Shown piece after piece: positions 33,823 through 42,697 of a stretch of DNA of 64,000 nucleotides. The stretch spans positions 4,314,501-4,378,500 of the forward strand of contig NZ_CP029189.1 of assembly GCF_008642275.1 (NCBI RefSeq). Reading direction: 5' to 3'. A program made the translations under genes and the position numbers. How positions within the stretch are numbered: position 1 is the stretch's first letter; the number at the start of each line of letters is the position of its first letter. Origin of the DNA: Streptomyces venezuelae. Its GTDB lineage: Bacteria > Actinomycetota > Actinomycetes > Streptomycetales > Streptomycetaceae. Under the pieces are notes generated by a model, which saw nothing but the letters and a program-made list of their open reading frames with translations, had not been told where the DNA came from and made no database searches.

Positions 33823-34116
33823 TCAGCCGTCCGTGCCCGTGCCCGTGCCCGCTTCGGTGGGCGCGGGCACGTCCGCGTCCGGCTCCGGGCCGCCGTGGAC
33901 GGTACGCACGCACCTGGCCAGCAGGACCAGCCCGCACAGCAGAAGCGCCCCGGAGGCGGTCCAGCCGAGGCCCAGCGTGAGCGGGTGGCCGGGCTTCTGC
34001 CAGGGCCGGGCGGTGGTCAGCAGCCAGCCGCCGACCGCGAGCAGGCCGAGCCCGAGCGCGGCCGGCACCGCGGTGGGGTCACCGGTGCCGTGGGATGCGT
34101 ACGGCTTCGGGTTCAC
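33823..34116 (-). CDS. Small two-helix membrane protein
   Basis: 97 residues with two transmembrane helices, PTAVPAALGLGLLAVGGWLL and LGWTASGALLLCGLVLLARC, and a short acidic Pro/Gly/Thr-rich tail. It begins at a GTG at 34116 with GGAGG about ten bases upstream. It lies 56 bases behind the MacB-like permease gene and may be the last gene of that operon. No family recognised. Confidence 0.7.
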   Translation of the reverse strand: MNPKPYASHGTGDPTAVPAALGLGLLAVGGWLLTTARPWQKPGHPLTLGLGWTASGALLLCGLVLLARCVRTVHGGPEPDADVPAPTEAGTGTGTDG

Positions 34117-34172
34117 GGGACCACCACCTCCGGGGCGGGTCGGGGCGGCCCCTGCGGTCGGGCGCGCTGACG

Positions 34173-35393
34173 CTATCTTCGCAGGGCTTCGGCCGGTTCC
34201 ACACGGGCCGCCCGCCAGGCGGGATAGAGCCCGGCCAGCAGCCCCGTGACCAGGCCGGCGACCGGGGCCGCGGCGACGGTGGCCGGATGGATCACCGGGG
34301 TCCAGTCCCGGGCGACGGCGACGGCGACCACGGTCAGCTCGCCCAGCGAGGTCCCGACCAGGCCGCCCAGGGCCCCCAGGGCCGCCGATTCGGTGAGGAA
34401 CTGGGCCCAGACGTGCCGGCTCCGGGCGCCGAGCGCCCGGCGCAGTCCGATCTCGCCGGTCCGCTCCAGTACGGCGACCAGGGTGGTGTTGGCGATCCCG
34501 ACCGCGCCGATGACCAGGCAGATCCCGGCGAGCAGCAGGAAGAGGGCGCTCAGGTCGGCGGTGACACCGGAGCGCAGCGTCCGCGGGTCCGGCGGCGGGA
34601 CGGCCTTGAGGTACTCGGGGTGGTCGGGGCGCAGCGCGAGCGGGGCGAGGCCGGCGACCTGGCGGGCGGCGCCGAGCTCGGTGGAGATCAGCATGGACGC
34701 ACTGCCGGGCGCGGGCGGCCCCCAGAGCTGCTCGGCGGTGCTGCGCGGGACGAGGACCGACATCAGGTGTTCGGGCCGGCGTCGCAGGTCCGAGACGATG
34801 CCCGCGACGGTGAAGGGCTCCTGGCCGATGTAGAGGGCGGGCCGGGTGGCCAGGGTGGTGATGCCGAGGCGGGCGGCGAGCCCGCTGCCGATGACGACGA
34901 CCCGTTCGTGGCCGCGCTCGGCGAAGTCGTCGTAGAGCCGGCCCTGCTGGAGGGTGGGCACGAGGGCGGCGACGGCGCCGGGGGAGGCGGCGACGACGGC
35001 CGTGCCGGTGGTCGGTTCGCCGGCGCCGGACGGCAGGGAGCCGACGGTGGTCCGCGGGTCGAGCCGCACCGTCCACAGCACCCCGGCGTGCTCGATCCCG
35101 GCGACGGCGCGCAGCCGCCGCTCGGCGTCGGCGGGGAAGCCGGTCCCGGCGAACTCGTTCCGCTGGGCGGCGACGTCCTCGACGGCGACCTCGGTCGCGG
35201 TCAGGACGTCGAACCTGGCGTCGATCTGCGAGGAGATGGTGGCGGTGAGGCCGAGCACGGCCACGAAGCTGCCCACGCCGAGGACGGTGCCGAGGGCGGT
35301 GAGCACGGCCCGGCCGGGGCGGCGCAGCATCCCGGCGACGGCTTCGCCCAGCGCGTCGCGTACGGACAGCCGGGTGGGGGCGACGGCGTTCAA
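34173..35393 (-). CDS. MacB/FtsX-type ABC transporter permease
   Basis: 406 residues. The layout is one N-terminal helix (AVLTALGTVLGVGSFVAVLG), a large extracytoplasmic domain, then three C-terminal helices with the FtsX domain: GAVGIANTTLVAVLERTGEI followed by GLRRALGARSRHVWAQFLTE. This type works by mechanotransmission, driving an extracytoplasmic partner rather than moving substrate through a pore. It starts at a TTG overlapping the ATPase stop (TTGA). It is coupled to the ATPase and adaptor genes upstream. Confidence 0.9.
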   Translation of the reverse strand: MNAVAPTRLSVRDALGEAVAGMLRRPGRAVLTALGTVLGVGSFVAVLGLTATISSQIDARFDVLTATEVAVEDVAAQRNEFAGTGFPADAERRLRAVAGIEHAGVLWTVRLDPRTTVGSLPSGAGEPTTGTAVVAASPGAVAALVPTLQQGRLYDDFAERGHERVVVIGSGLAARLGITTLATRPALYIGQEPFTVAGIVSDLRRRPEHLMSVLVPRSTAEQLWGPPAPGSASMLISTELGAARQVAGLAPLALRPDHPEYLKAVPPPDPRTLRSGVTADLSALFLLLAGICLVIGAVGIANTTLVAVLERTGEIGLRRALGARSRHVWAQFLTESAALGALGGLVGTSLGELTVVAVAVARDWTPVIHPATVAAAPVAGLVTGLLAGLYPAWRAARVEPAEALRR

Positions 35394-36142
35394 GGATCCA
35401 GCCGCCCGTCGCGGATGGTGACGGTCCGGGTGCCGCGGCGGGCCACCTCGGGGTCGTGCGTGATGACGAGGACGGTCATTCCGGCCGCGTGCAGTTCGTC
35501 CAGGAGCCCGAGGACGGACGCGGCGTTCACGGAGTCGAGATTGCCGGTCGGCTCGTCGCACAGCAGGAGCGAGGGGCGCCCGACCAGGGCGCGGGCGATG
35601 GCCACCCGCTGGCGCTCGCCGCCCGACAGCCGGCCGGGCACGGCGCCGGCCCGGTGGCCGAGTCCGACCCGGGCGAGGGCCTCGCGGGCCCGTACGAGGC
35701 GCTGGGTGCGCGGGATTCCGGTGTAGAGCATGGCGAGGGTGACGTTCTCCAGGGCGGACCGGTGGGGGAGGAGGTGGAAGGACTGGAAGACGAAGCCGAT
35801 CCGGCGGCCGCGCAGGGCGGTGCGCTCCCGGTCGGGGAGCGCGGCGGTGTCGATCCCGTCGAGCAGGTACCGGCCGCTGGTGGGGGAGTCGAGCAGTCCG
35901 GTGACGTTGAGGAAGGTGGACTTCCCGGAGCCGGAGGGGCCGACGACGGTGATGAACTCGCCGCGCCGGACGGTCAGGTCGCAGGGGTGCAGGGCCTGGA
36001 CGGGCGGCGGCCCGGGGTAGGTGAGGCCGACGCCGCGGAGTTCGATCACGGGGCTTGTGGCGCCGGCGCCCTTCTCGGCGTCCTTGCCGGCGTCCTCGCG
36101 TTCGCCCTTGCGGCGGGACGGCCGCCGGGACAGGAGCCTCAC
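35390..36142 (-). CDS. MacB/LolD-type ABC transporter ATPase
   Basis: 250 residues. Walker A is VGPSGSGKSTFLN, the signature GRLSGGERQRVAIARALVGR, Walker B LLLCDEPTGNLDS, and the switch His in VLVITHDPEVA. The GNLD after Walker B is typical of LolD/MacB ATPases. It pairs with the FtsX-type permease. It starts at a GTG overlapping the adaptor's stop (GTGA). The first 30 residues are a charged extension. Confidence 0.92.
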   Translation of the reverse strand: MRLLSRRPSRRKGEREDAGKDAEKGAGATSPVIELRGVGLTYPGPPPVQALHPCDLTVRRGEFITVVGPSGSGKSTFLNVTGLLDSPTSGRYLLDGIDTAALPDRERTALRGRRIGFVFQSFHLLPHRSALENVTLAMLYTGIPRTQRLVRAREALARVGLGHRAGAVPGRLSGGERQRVAIARALVGRPSLLLCDEPTGNLDSVNAASVLGLLDELHAAGMTVLVITHDPEVARRGTRTVTIRDGRLDP

Positions 36143-37791
36143 CGGGTCTTCCCCGGCGTCCGGTGGGGCGCGATCCCGATCACCACTTTGGTCCCGGCGG
36201 CGAGGGCGCCCGCCTGGGCCGGGGTGACGGCCACGAAGCCGTCCCCGCTGGTGCCCGTCCGCACCTCGATCCGCCGCTGGGTGCCCTCGGCGGACACGGC
36301 GGTGACGACCGTACGCCCGTCCGCGCCCGCCGAGACCGCGGTGACCGGGACGACGAGCGCCTCGCCGTCGGTGGCGGCCGACTCTATGGTCAGCCGGACG
36401 TCCTGCCCGGCGAAGTCGGCGGGCAGCGGCTGTCCGGCGCGGACCACCATCCGGTAGCCGAGGTCGGCGCCGGCGGGCGGGCCGCCGCTCCCGCCGCCCT
36501 TGGGGTTCTGGCCGGGGTCCTGCTGCGGCCCGGGTCCGGCGGGCGGGGCGGCGGCGGACCGCTCGGTGTCGACGACCGCCACCTCGCCGCGTACGTCGGT
36601 GCCGGAGAGCTCGGAGGAGATCAGCACGGTCATCCCGGCGCGCAGCAGCTGCCTCTTGTCGTCCTTGAGGTAGGCCTCGACGACGAGTTCCCCGCCGGAG
36701 AGCGTGAGCAGCGGCCCGGACACGGGGGAGCCCGCCCGGGCGCCGACGGAGCTGACGCGGGCCGGGAAGGAACCCAGGAACACGGTCTCGGCGGCGGGCA
36801 GCATCGGCCCGTCGGCGGCCTCGGCGGCCGCGAGCGCGGCCCGGGCCTCGCCGAGGGCCTGCCGGGCCCGCGCGAGCTCCCGGCCGGATCCGGAGCCCGA
36901 GCCAAAACCGGAGCCCGGCTTGTAGCCCGACCCGGAGGCCGAGCCAGAACCGGAGCCGGAGCCCGACCCGGTCCCGGATCCCGACCCGGTCCCGGAGCCC
37001 GGCCCCGGACCGGGGCTCGCCGTCGCGCCGGGGCCAGGGGTGGCCCCGCCCTTGCCGGATCCGCCCTCCGCGGGCGCGCCCACCGGCCCGGCGGGGCCGC
37101 TCGCGTCCTCCACGGCCCACGTCGCGGACCGGACGGCCTCCCGCGCCGCCCTGAGGGCCGCACCACCGTCGGCGACGGCCGGCAGCGGCTCGTACCCGAT
37201 GGCCCGGTAGCGGGCGGCGAGCGCGGCCTTCGTACCGGCCCCGAAGACGCCCTTCGCGTCACCGCCGGTGCCGTGCCCGAGCTCGCGCAGCGCCTGCTGC
37301 AGCTGCGCGACGTCGTCGCCGGTGGCCCCGGGCTTGAGATCGCGGTACATCGGCTGCGCGCCGTGCAGGGCGAACACCGGCCGCCCGGACACCTCGGCGA
37401 TCAGCTGCCCCGCCGTGACCGGGTCCCCGGCCTTCAGCGGCAGCTTGGTCACCAGGGCCGCACCCGTGCCCTCGCCGGAGCGCACCCCCTGCGGGGACAC
37501 GGCGACGCTCTGGTCGGCGACCACCGTCCCGCGCATGACCACGGTCTGCGCGAGCACCCGCCGCTCGACGTCGGCGGTCAGGGCGCCCTGGGCGGGCGGG
37601 CCGGTCTCCGCGGCCACCTGGGCCGGGGACTTCACCAGCGTGGTCGCCAGCAGTCCGCCGACCGCCATCAGCGCGGCCCCGCCGACGACCGCGAGTACCA
37701 CGCGCCGCCCGCGTGCGAGTCCGCCGCGGTCGTCCTCGGAGGCGGCCGCCGGGGCCTCGGTGTGCTCCACGACCTGCTCGGGTCCGCTCAT
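36139..37791 (-). CDS. Membrane-anchored HlyD/MacA-like adaptor with peptidoglycan-binding domain
   Basis: 550 residues. A single transmembrane helix (about 30-50) is followed by a lipoyl-like segment (TVVADQSVAVSPQG, LVTKLPLKAGDPVTAGQLIA), a PG_binding_1 domain (about 150-198, RDLKPGATGDDVAQLQQALR), and a Gly-Ser repeat stretch encoded at about 36885-37015. A region rich in Ala/Glu (REL-ARARQALGEARAALAAA) and a beta-barrel end (TVLISSELSGTDVRGEVAVV) follow. The wall-binding domain suggests it links the transporter to peptidoglycan. Its ATG overlaps the lipoprotein stop. Confidence 0.88.
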   Translation of the reverse strand: MSGPEQVVEHTEAPAAASEDDRGGLARGRRVVLAVVGGAALMAVGGLLATTLVKSPAQVAAETGPPAQGALTADVERRVLAQTVVMRGTVVADQSVAVSPQGVRSGEGTGAALVTKLPLKAGDPVTAGQLIAEVSGRPVFALHGAQPMYRDLKPGATGDDVAQLQQALRELGHGTGGDAKGVFGAGTKAALAARYRAIGYEPLPAVADGGAALRAAREAVRSATWAVEDASGPAGPVGAPAEGGSGKGGATPGPGATASPGPGPGSGTGSGSGTGSGSGSGSGSASGSGYKPGSGFGSGSGSGRELARARQALGEARAALAAAEAADGPMLPAAETVFLGSFPARVSSVGARAGSPVSGPLLTLSGGELVVEAYLKDDKRQLLRAGMTVLISSELSGTDVRGEVAVVDTERSAAAPPAGPGPQQDPGQNPKGGGSGGPPAGADLGYRMVVRAGQPLPADFAGQDVRLTIESAATDGEALVVPVTAVSAGADGRTVVTAVSAEGTQRRIEVRTGTSGDGFVAVTPAQAGALAAGTKVVIGIAPHRTPGKTR

Positions 37792-38240
37792 CCCTCCGGC
37801 CGGCACTTCTTCAACGCGCCGAGGTGGTCGCGCTTGAGCGAGCTCCACTGCTCGGGAGTGCCCTTGCGGTCGTCGATCTGGGCGGTGACCGGGTCCGGGT
37901 CCGGGTACCAGGAGATGCCCTCGGCCCGCAGGCAGGCGGACTCCTTCTGCGCGGCCGCGAGCCGGGCGGGATCGGCCGGCTGCGGCGCCGGCGGGGGCGG
38001 CAGCATCGCTGCGCAGGTCCGGTGCGCCTCGTCGTTCCAGGGCTTCGACTTGTCCTCACGCGGAGCGCCGTATTCCGTGTAAACGATCGCCACGCCCTGC
38101 TTCTTCAGGCAGTCGTAGTACGCGATTTCCTCCGCGGTGGGCGGCGGACTGTCGCTTGCCACAGGTTCTTTGCCGCCGCCGGTGCATCCCGTCAGAGAAA
38201 TGCACAGAAGAAGTAGAGGCGTCAAATATCTTGCGTGCAC
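37788..38240 (-). CDS. Lipoprotein, first gene of the MacAB-like operon
   Basis: 150 residues. The lipobox LTGC follows a hydrophobic signal (MHARYLTPLLLLCISLTGCT). The mature part has Cys in YYDCLKKQGVA, RTCAAM, SACLRAEG and KKCRPEG, suggesting two disulfides. It is translationally coupled to the adaptor gene (ATGA). It is probably the extracytoplasmic partner or substrate-contact component of the transporter. Confidence 0.85.
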   Translation of the reverse strand: MHARYLTPLLLLCISLTGCTGGGKEPVASDSPPPTAEEIAYYDCLKKQGVAIVYTEYGAPREDKSKPWNDEAHRTCAAMLPPPPAPQPADPARLAAAQKESACLRAEGISWYPDPDPVTAQIDDRKGTPEQWSSLKRDHLGALKKCRPEG

Positions 38241-38497
38241 GAAGGGCTTCCCTTACGGCGCTAGAAGTGGATTATGTGCATCCGCCCGGAGGGCGGGGGG
38301 AGGGGCGCGCGCCAGATAGTAGGTACCCATGACCGGTTGCGACAAGTTACCTATCAGACAACAGAAATGACTGTCCATCAGCTGAGAAAGAGCTTGAACC
38401 GGCGCGGGGTTCGATGTTGAATCCCGGCCGGACGGAAATCCGTGATCCGGTCCGTCCCGAACACCCCGATTTTCACCTGGAGAGAGAGGCACGTGCG

Positions 38498-38908
38498 ATG
38501 GACGACGCAATGCGCAAGCTGACGGCCGGCTGTGTGGCCGCCGTTTCGGTCGGCGCCATTCTGCTGGGAACCGCGGGTCCGGCGGCCGCCTGGGGGCGTG
38601 ACGGAAATCTGGAGAACCAGGAGTTCGGGCTTTTCTACTGGCAGAACCAGTCGGGTTGTGTCTTCGACCTGGTGACGAATGACCTGAACTTCAGCGACGA
38701 CAAGTACCAGGGCTCCTGTTCGGCCAGCGGGAACTGGATCAACGACACCACCGAGTCCTACCGGAACCGGGACGTCTACGCCTGGAAGGTCGGCACCGAC
38801 AAGGACCTGGGCGGAAACGTCGGGGAGATCCCGTCCAACTACGCGGGCAACGCCTCGTCGAACTTCAAGAACAAGATCAGTTCGGCGAAGTACACCCTCC
38901 ACCCGTAG
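38498..38908 (+). CDS. Secreted protein, possibly peptidase-inhibitor I36-like
   Basis: 136 residues. A signal peptide ends near GPAAAWG. The mature part has two Cys (SGCVFDL, GSCSASGNW) and ends EIPSNYAGNASSNFKNKISS, which resembles the end of the Streptomyces metalloproteinase-inhibitor (I36) beta/gamma-crystallin fold. The match is by pattern only. GGAGAGAGAGG lies eight bases before the ATG at 38498. It is divergent from the MacAB-like operon. Confidence 0.65.
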   Translation: MDDAMRKLTAGCVAAVSVGAILLGTAGPAAAWGRDGNLENQEFGLFYWQNQSGCVFDLVTNDLNFSDDKYQGSCSASGNWINDTTESYRNRDVYAWKVGTDKDLGGNVGEIPSNYAGNASSNFKNKISSAKYTLHP

Positions 38909-38943
38909 TACGGATCCGGATCCGGCAGAAGGAGTTCCACACG

Positions 38944-39918
38944 ATGAACACCTCCCGGCGCCTGCGGACCGCGGCCCCGGCCGCCGCCCCGGCCGCCGTC
39001 CTGCTGGCGGCCGCCCTCCTGGCCGGCTGCGCCGGGACCGGCGGCTCCGGAGGCGGTGAACCGGAGCTCGGTCCCGTCGAGGTGAACCCGGCGACGGCCG
39101 CGCTGTCCCTCCCGATGGACGCGTACACGGACACCGAGGCCGAACGGATCCGGATGGGCCAGGTCCAGCAGGCGCTGGTCTCCCGGTGCATGGCCCGCTA
39201 CGGGTTCACCTACGAGGGCGTCAGATCGGCCGAGGCCCCCGGCACCGGACCCGAGGACCGGCACGCGTACCTCTTTGGCCTGGCCGATCCGGCGTACGCG
39301 GCGGCCCACGGGTACGACAGGTCCGCTGGGGAGGGGAGCCGCGCGAAGCCCGCCGCGCCGCCCCTGAGCGACAGCGCCTACGTGGTGATGAACGGCGAGC
39401 GGCCCGGGGAGCAGAGCGGCAGGGCGCCCGACGCGAACACCGAGGAGGAGGCCGCGCTGGTGGACAGCGGCCTGACGGCGGCCGGGCAGAAGGTGCCGGC
39501 CGGCGGATGCGGGCGCGAGGGGTACCGCAAGCTGTACGCCCCGACCAAGGACAGCGTGGACCTGCTCTTCACGTTCGGGCTGGCCTCGGAGGCGCACGAC
39601 CGCTCCCGGCAGGACTCCCGGGTCGTCGACGCCCTCGACAAGTGGTCGTCATGCATGGACAAGTCGGGATACGCCGGGATCGAATCGCCGTACGACGTCG
39701 TGGAGAAGCTCGGTCTGCAGGACGACAAGGGCGGTCCGAAGGCCGTGACGGCGGCCAAGGCCGATGTCGCGTGCAAGCGCGAGGTGAACCTCGTCGGCAT
39801 CTGGGGCGCGGTCGAGAAGGCGTACCAGGAGCGGCTCGTCGAGGAGCACGCCGAGACGCTCGCGCTCTACAAGGAGCAGCGGGAGGCCCGCTTCAGGCTG
39901 GCGGCCTCGCTGGCCTGA
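38944..39918 (+). CDS. Lipoprotein, unknown function
   Basis: 324 residues with a signal and lipobox (LLAGCAGTGG). The mature part is helical, with conserved-looking Cys in SRCMARYGFTYEG, GGCGREGYRKL, SSCMDKSGYAG and VACKREVNL, spaced like two repeats of a Cys-paired helical module. The Cys pattern partly resembles that of the lipoprotein at 37788-38240. No enzyme motif. AGAAGGAG precedes the ATG. Confidence 0.75.
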   Translation: MNTSRRLRTAAPAAAPAAVLLAAALLAGCAGTGGSGGGEPELGPVEVNPATAALSLPMDAYTDTEAERIRMGQVQQALVSRCMARYGFTYEGVRSAEAPGTGPEDRHAYLFGLADPAYAAAHGYDRSAGEGSRAKPAAPPLSDSAYVVMNGERPGEQSGRAPDANTEEEAALVDSGLTAAGQKVPAGGCGREGYRKLYAPTKDSVDLLFTFGLASEAHDRSRQDSRVVDALDKWSSCMDKSGYAGIESPYDVVEKLGLQDDKGGPKAVTAAKADVACKREVNLVGIWGAVEKAYQERLVEEHAETLALYKEQREARFRLAASLA

Positions 39919-39962
39919 GAAGGGCCCTGGAGCGCGTCCTGACGGCCCGGGAAGCACGAAGA

Positions 39963-40018
39963 ACGGCCGCAGGGCCGGTACTCCGCCCCCGAGCGGGGGA
40001 GTACCGGCCCTCGGCCGT
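39963..40018. terminator. Long bidirectional hairpin between convergent genes
   Basis: ACGGCCG-c-AGGGCCGGTACTCC (39963-39984) pairs with GGAGTACCGGCCCT-CGGCCGT (39998-40018), a stem of over 20 bp with one bulge. It lies between the lipoprotein gene and the leftward NlpC/P60 gene. Confidence 0.8.
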
Positions 40019-40044
40019 GCCTGGTGTCCGGGAGCGAGCGGTGC

Positions 40045-40881
40045 TCAGAGGACGCGGACGGCGCCCGTCGGCATGTCGTAGCTGAGGTTGCGCTCGACGA
40101 TGCCCGTCTTGGGGTTCTGCGCGCCGACGAACTTGCCGCCGCCGACGTAGATGGCGACGTGGTACGCGCTGCCCTTGGAGCCCCAGTACAGGATGTCGCC
40201 CGGCTGCAGGGCGTTCAGCGACACCGAGGTGCCGGCCGAGGACTGGGCCTGGGACATGCGCGGCAGGCTGATGCCGGCCTGGCGGTAGGCGGCCTGGACG
40301 AGACCGGAGCAGTCGAAGGAGGTCGAGCCCGTTCCGCCGAGCACGTACGCCTTGCCGATCTGGGCGCGGGCGAAGTTGACGATGGCCGCGGCGGAGCCGG
40401 AGGCCGGGGCGGAGACGGTGCTGCCGCCCTGCGGGGCGGAGGTGCTCTTCAGCGAGGTGCGGTCGGAGCTGCGGCTGGAGCGCTCGGCCTCGGCCTTGCG
40501 GACGGCCTCTTCCTTCGCCGTCTTCTCGGCCTTCTCGGCGTCGGCCTTCTTCTGGGCCTCTTCCTTGGCCTGCTTCGCCTCGGCGGCGGCGCCGGTACGG
40601 GCGCTCTCCTCCTGGGCGGTCAGTTCGCCTTCGACGGCCGCGAGGCGGGTGTTCTCGGCGGCCACGGTGACGGCGGAGGAGACGTCGCCGGCCAGGTCCA
40701 GGCTGAGGACCGGCATTTCGAGCGTCGTCTCGGCCACGGGCTCGGCGGACGGGGACGCGCTCGCGGTGCCGGCCATGGCCAGGGTGCTGAGGACGCCACC
40801 GGCAACTCCGGCGCGGACCGCGAGCTTCGAGGCGCTGCGGCGGGGCTTCCGGTGGCTGGGTATGTGAGCGGTGTGGGACAT
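40045..40881 (-). CDS. Secreted NlpC/P60 peptidoglycan endopeptidase
   Basis: 278 residues. A signal peptide (about 19-43), a Lys/Glu/Ala-rich coiled coil (about 75-130) and an NlpC/P60 domain. The catalytic Cys is in GSTSFDCSGLVQAAYRQAG and the His in SAYHVAIYVGGGKFVGA. It is predicted to cut gamma-D-glutamyl links in peptidoglycan stems. The ATG at 40881 precedes the signal peptide; an ATG 19 codons upstream would add a non-signal extension. Confidence 0.92.
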   Translation of the reverse strand: MSHTAHIPSHRKPRRSASKLAVRAGVAGGVLSTLAMAGTASASPSAEPVAETTLEMPVLSLDLAGDVSSAVTVAAENTRLAAVEGELTAQEESARTGAAAEAKQAKEEAQKKADAEKAEKTAKEEAVRKAEAERSSRSSDRTSLKSTSAPQGGSTVSAPASGSAAAIVNFARAQIGKAYVLGGTGSTSFDCSGLVQAAYRQAGISLPRMSQAQSSAGTSVSLNALQPGDILYWGSKGSAYHVAIYVGGGKFVGAQNPKTGIVERNLSYDMPTGAVRVL

Positions 40882-41120
40882 GAGGACAACCGCTATCAGG
40901 GCGCCCGGGTTCCCTTCAAGAAACGTGGGTTGCGCCACAGTTGCGCGAGAAGGCCCCGAACCGGACGCGTCCGACTTCTTATTGACGCCGTAACGGGCGA
41001 ATCGGACAGGGTGTCACAAGGCTGTGATCATGGGGTTTCGGAATTAAGTCCCAATTGATCCTTGACCTACCATCACTCCGCACAGATGGCCAAGCCCTCT
41101 TTCGGAAGGCTCGATTCAGA

Positions 41121-41134
41121 GTGGCGCAGGTCAC
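41121..41134. promoter_or_regulatory. CRP-family site in the NlpC/nuo control region
   Basis: GTGGCGCAGGTCAC fits GTG-N6-GN-CAC in both orientations, the motif associated with Streptomyces Crp. Context AGTGGCGCAGGTCACA. It is 240 bases upstream of the NlpC/P60 start. Confidence 0.45.
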
Positions 41135-41548
41135 AGCTGCATCACGCCATGCGGACGCTGTGCCCCTCCCGTGACCTTCCTGTGAACGTGCCGAGAGGTT
41201 CGTGAACGGATGCACGCACTCGCGCGGTCCCCCCGCGTCGGCGGCGCCGCGGACGTCGGTGTGCCGCCGAGTGGTCCCACACCCCTCGCCGGCACCCTCC
41301 TCCGGTCCCCGTCCACCCCCGCGTCTGCCCCGCGTCCACCTCCGTACACATCGGCTCCCCCGCCCGGGGGACGCCGATCCCCTTATCACCTCCGACCCCC
41401 TCCTGCCAATTTGCCTGCAGCGAGCATCGTTTGATAGGGCGAGCCGCCTTCTACCTGCGGTAACGGGCCCGGATGTCACCTTTAGTGATCATGTGCATGC
41501 TTCGCGTATGAAGATCAGCACTCATTGGGCTTCATGATCGTTCGTCAG

Positions 41549-41595
41549 GTGGTGGAGATCACAAACTCGGTGTTGCAACCCGTGTCGCAGATCAC
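41549..41595. promoter_or_regulatory. Tandem GTG-N8-CAC motifs upstream of nuoA
   Basis: GTGGTGGAGATCAC (41549-41562) and GTGTCGCAGATCAC (41582-41595) have identical spacing and share AGATCAC, with centres 33 bp apart, about three helical turns. They resemble weak CRP/FNR-type sites. Confidence 0.35.
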
Positions 41596-41630
41596 AGAGG
41601 AGCAGGCATAAGATGCGCACCAGTCCGGCT

Positions 41631-41646
41631 TGTGAACTGCCTCACA
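41631..41646. promoter_or_regulatory. Rex-type redox operator (ROP) of the nuo operon
   Basis: TGTGAACTGCCTCACA matches the Rex operator consensus TGTGAACGCGTTCACA at 12 of 16 positions; all mismatches are in the centre. Rex is an NADH/NAD-sensing repressor, and a site before nuoA is known in S. coelicolor. It lies 122 bases before the nuoA start. Confidence 0.75.
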
Positions 41647-41767
41647 TGCAAGCGCTCGATCGGAAGCGCGACCTTGGCGAGGCGGCGCACGCTCCCAGTC
41701 ACCGCTGGGAGGAACCTCCGGCCGGCGGCGGTCCAACGGTCAAGGACGACTGGAAGGAGCGAGGAGC

Positions 41768-42127
41768 GTGAATGCGTACGCGCCCATCCTCGTGCTCGGC
41801 GCCCTCGGCGCAGGGTTTGCGATCTTCTCCGTGGTCATGGCCACGCTGATCGGTCCAAAACGGTACAACCGGGCGAAGCTCGAAGCCTACGAGTGCGGCA
41901 TCGAGCCCACGCCGATGCCGGCCGGCGGCGGCCGCTTCCCCATCAAGTACTACCTGACGGCGATGCTCTTCATCGTCTTCGACATCGAAGTTGTCTTCCT
42001 CTACCCCTGGGCCGTCACCTTCGACTCCCTGGGGATCTTCGGGCTCGTCGAGATGCTGCTCTTCGTGCTCACCGTCTTCGTCGCCTACGCCTACGTGTGG
42101 CGCCGCGGCGGCCTGGAATGGGACTGA
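41768..42127 (+). CDS. nuoA: NADH-quinone oxidoreductase subunit A
   Basis: 119 residues, three transmembrane helices. KLEAYECGIEPTPMPAGGGR and IKYYLTAMLFIVFDIEVVFL are the NuoA signature. It contributes to the quinone-site junction between the membrane and peripheral arms. It is the first gene of nuoA-N, behind GGAGCGAGGAG and a GTG. The Rex-type operator upstream should tie expression to the NADH/NAD ratio. Confidence 0.97.
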   Translation: MNAYAPILVLGALGAGFAIFSVVMATLIGPKRYNRAKLEAYECGIEPTPMPAGGGRFPIKYYLTAMLFIVFDIEVVFLYPWAVTFDSLGIFGLVEMLLFVLTVFVAYAYVWRRGGLEWD

Positions 42128-42142
42128 GGGGCTGAATTTTCC

Positions 42143-42697
42143 ATGGGACTGGAAGAGAAGCTGCCGAGCGGCTTTCTGCTGACCACCGTCGAACAGGCCG
42201 CGGGATGGGTGCGCAAGTCGTCCGTCTTCCCGGCCACCTTCGGTCTGGCCTGCTGCGCCATCGAGATGATGACCACCGGAGCGGGCCGGTACGACCTGGC
42301 CCGCTTCGGCATGGAGGTCTTCCGCGGATCCCCGCGCCAGGCCGATCTGATGATCGTGGCCGGGCGGGTCAGCCAGAAGATGGCGCCGGTGCTGCGGCAG
42401 GTGTACGACCAGATGCCCGCTCCCAAATGGGTCATCTCCATGGGGGTTTGTGCATCTTCGGGCGGAATGTTCAATAACTACGCGATCGTCCAGGGCGTCG
42501 ACCACATCGTCCCGGTGGACATCTATCTGCCCGGCTGCCCGCCGCGCCCCGAGATGCTGATGGACGCGATCCTCAAGCTCCACCAGAAGATCCAGGGCGG
42601 AAAGCTCGGCGTGAACCGGGAAGAAGCGGCCCGTGAGGCGGAGGAGGCGGCCCTCAAGGCCCTCCCCACCATCGAGATGAAGGGGCTGCTCCGGTGA
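42143..42697 (+). CDS. nuoB: NADH-quinone oxidoreductase subunit B
   Basis: 184 residues. It carries the terminal [4Fe-4S] cluster N2 that hands electrons to menaquinone. Ligands are the tandem C37-C38 in [11 protein letters not shown], the Cys in [17 protein letters not shown], and [16 protein letters not shown]. Next to nuoC with a four-base overlap. Confidence 0.97.
   Translation: MGLEEKLPSGFLLTTVEQAAGWVRKSSVFPATFGLACCAIEMMTTGAGRYDLARFGMEVFRGSPRQADLMIVAGRVSQKMAPVLRQVYDQMPAPKWVISMGVCASSGGMFNNYAIVQGVDHIVPVDIYLPGCPPRPEMLMDAILKLHQKIQGGKLGVNREEAAREAEEAALKALPTIEMKGLLR

Larger units (their letters stand above)
40882..41767. other. 886-base divergent control region between NlpC/P60 and nuoA
   Basis: No credible gene is present. 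It holds a CRP-type site (41121-41134), a tandem pair of related motifs (41549-41562 and 41582-41595) and a Rex-type operator (41631-41646). Both flanking transcripts probably have long leaders. Open frames here are Pro/Arg/Ser-rich shadows. Confidence 0.65.

Noticed and set aside
41179..41200. Possible second Rex site (CTGTGAACGTGCC)
   Set aside because: Only one half-site is present; the following TTCGTGAACG is in the same orientation and does not form the inverted repeat.
40900..41767. Open frames of 60-170 codons in the NlpC/nuo gap
   Set aside because: They are Arg/Pro/Ser-rich in all frames, lack ribosome sites and overlap the regulatory sites.
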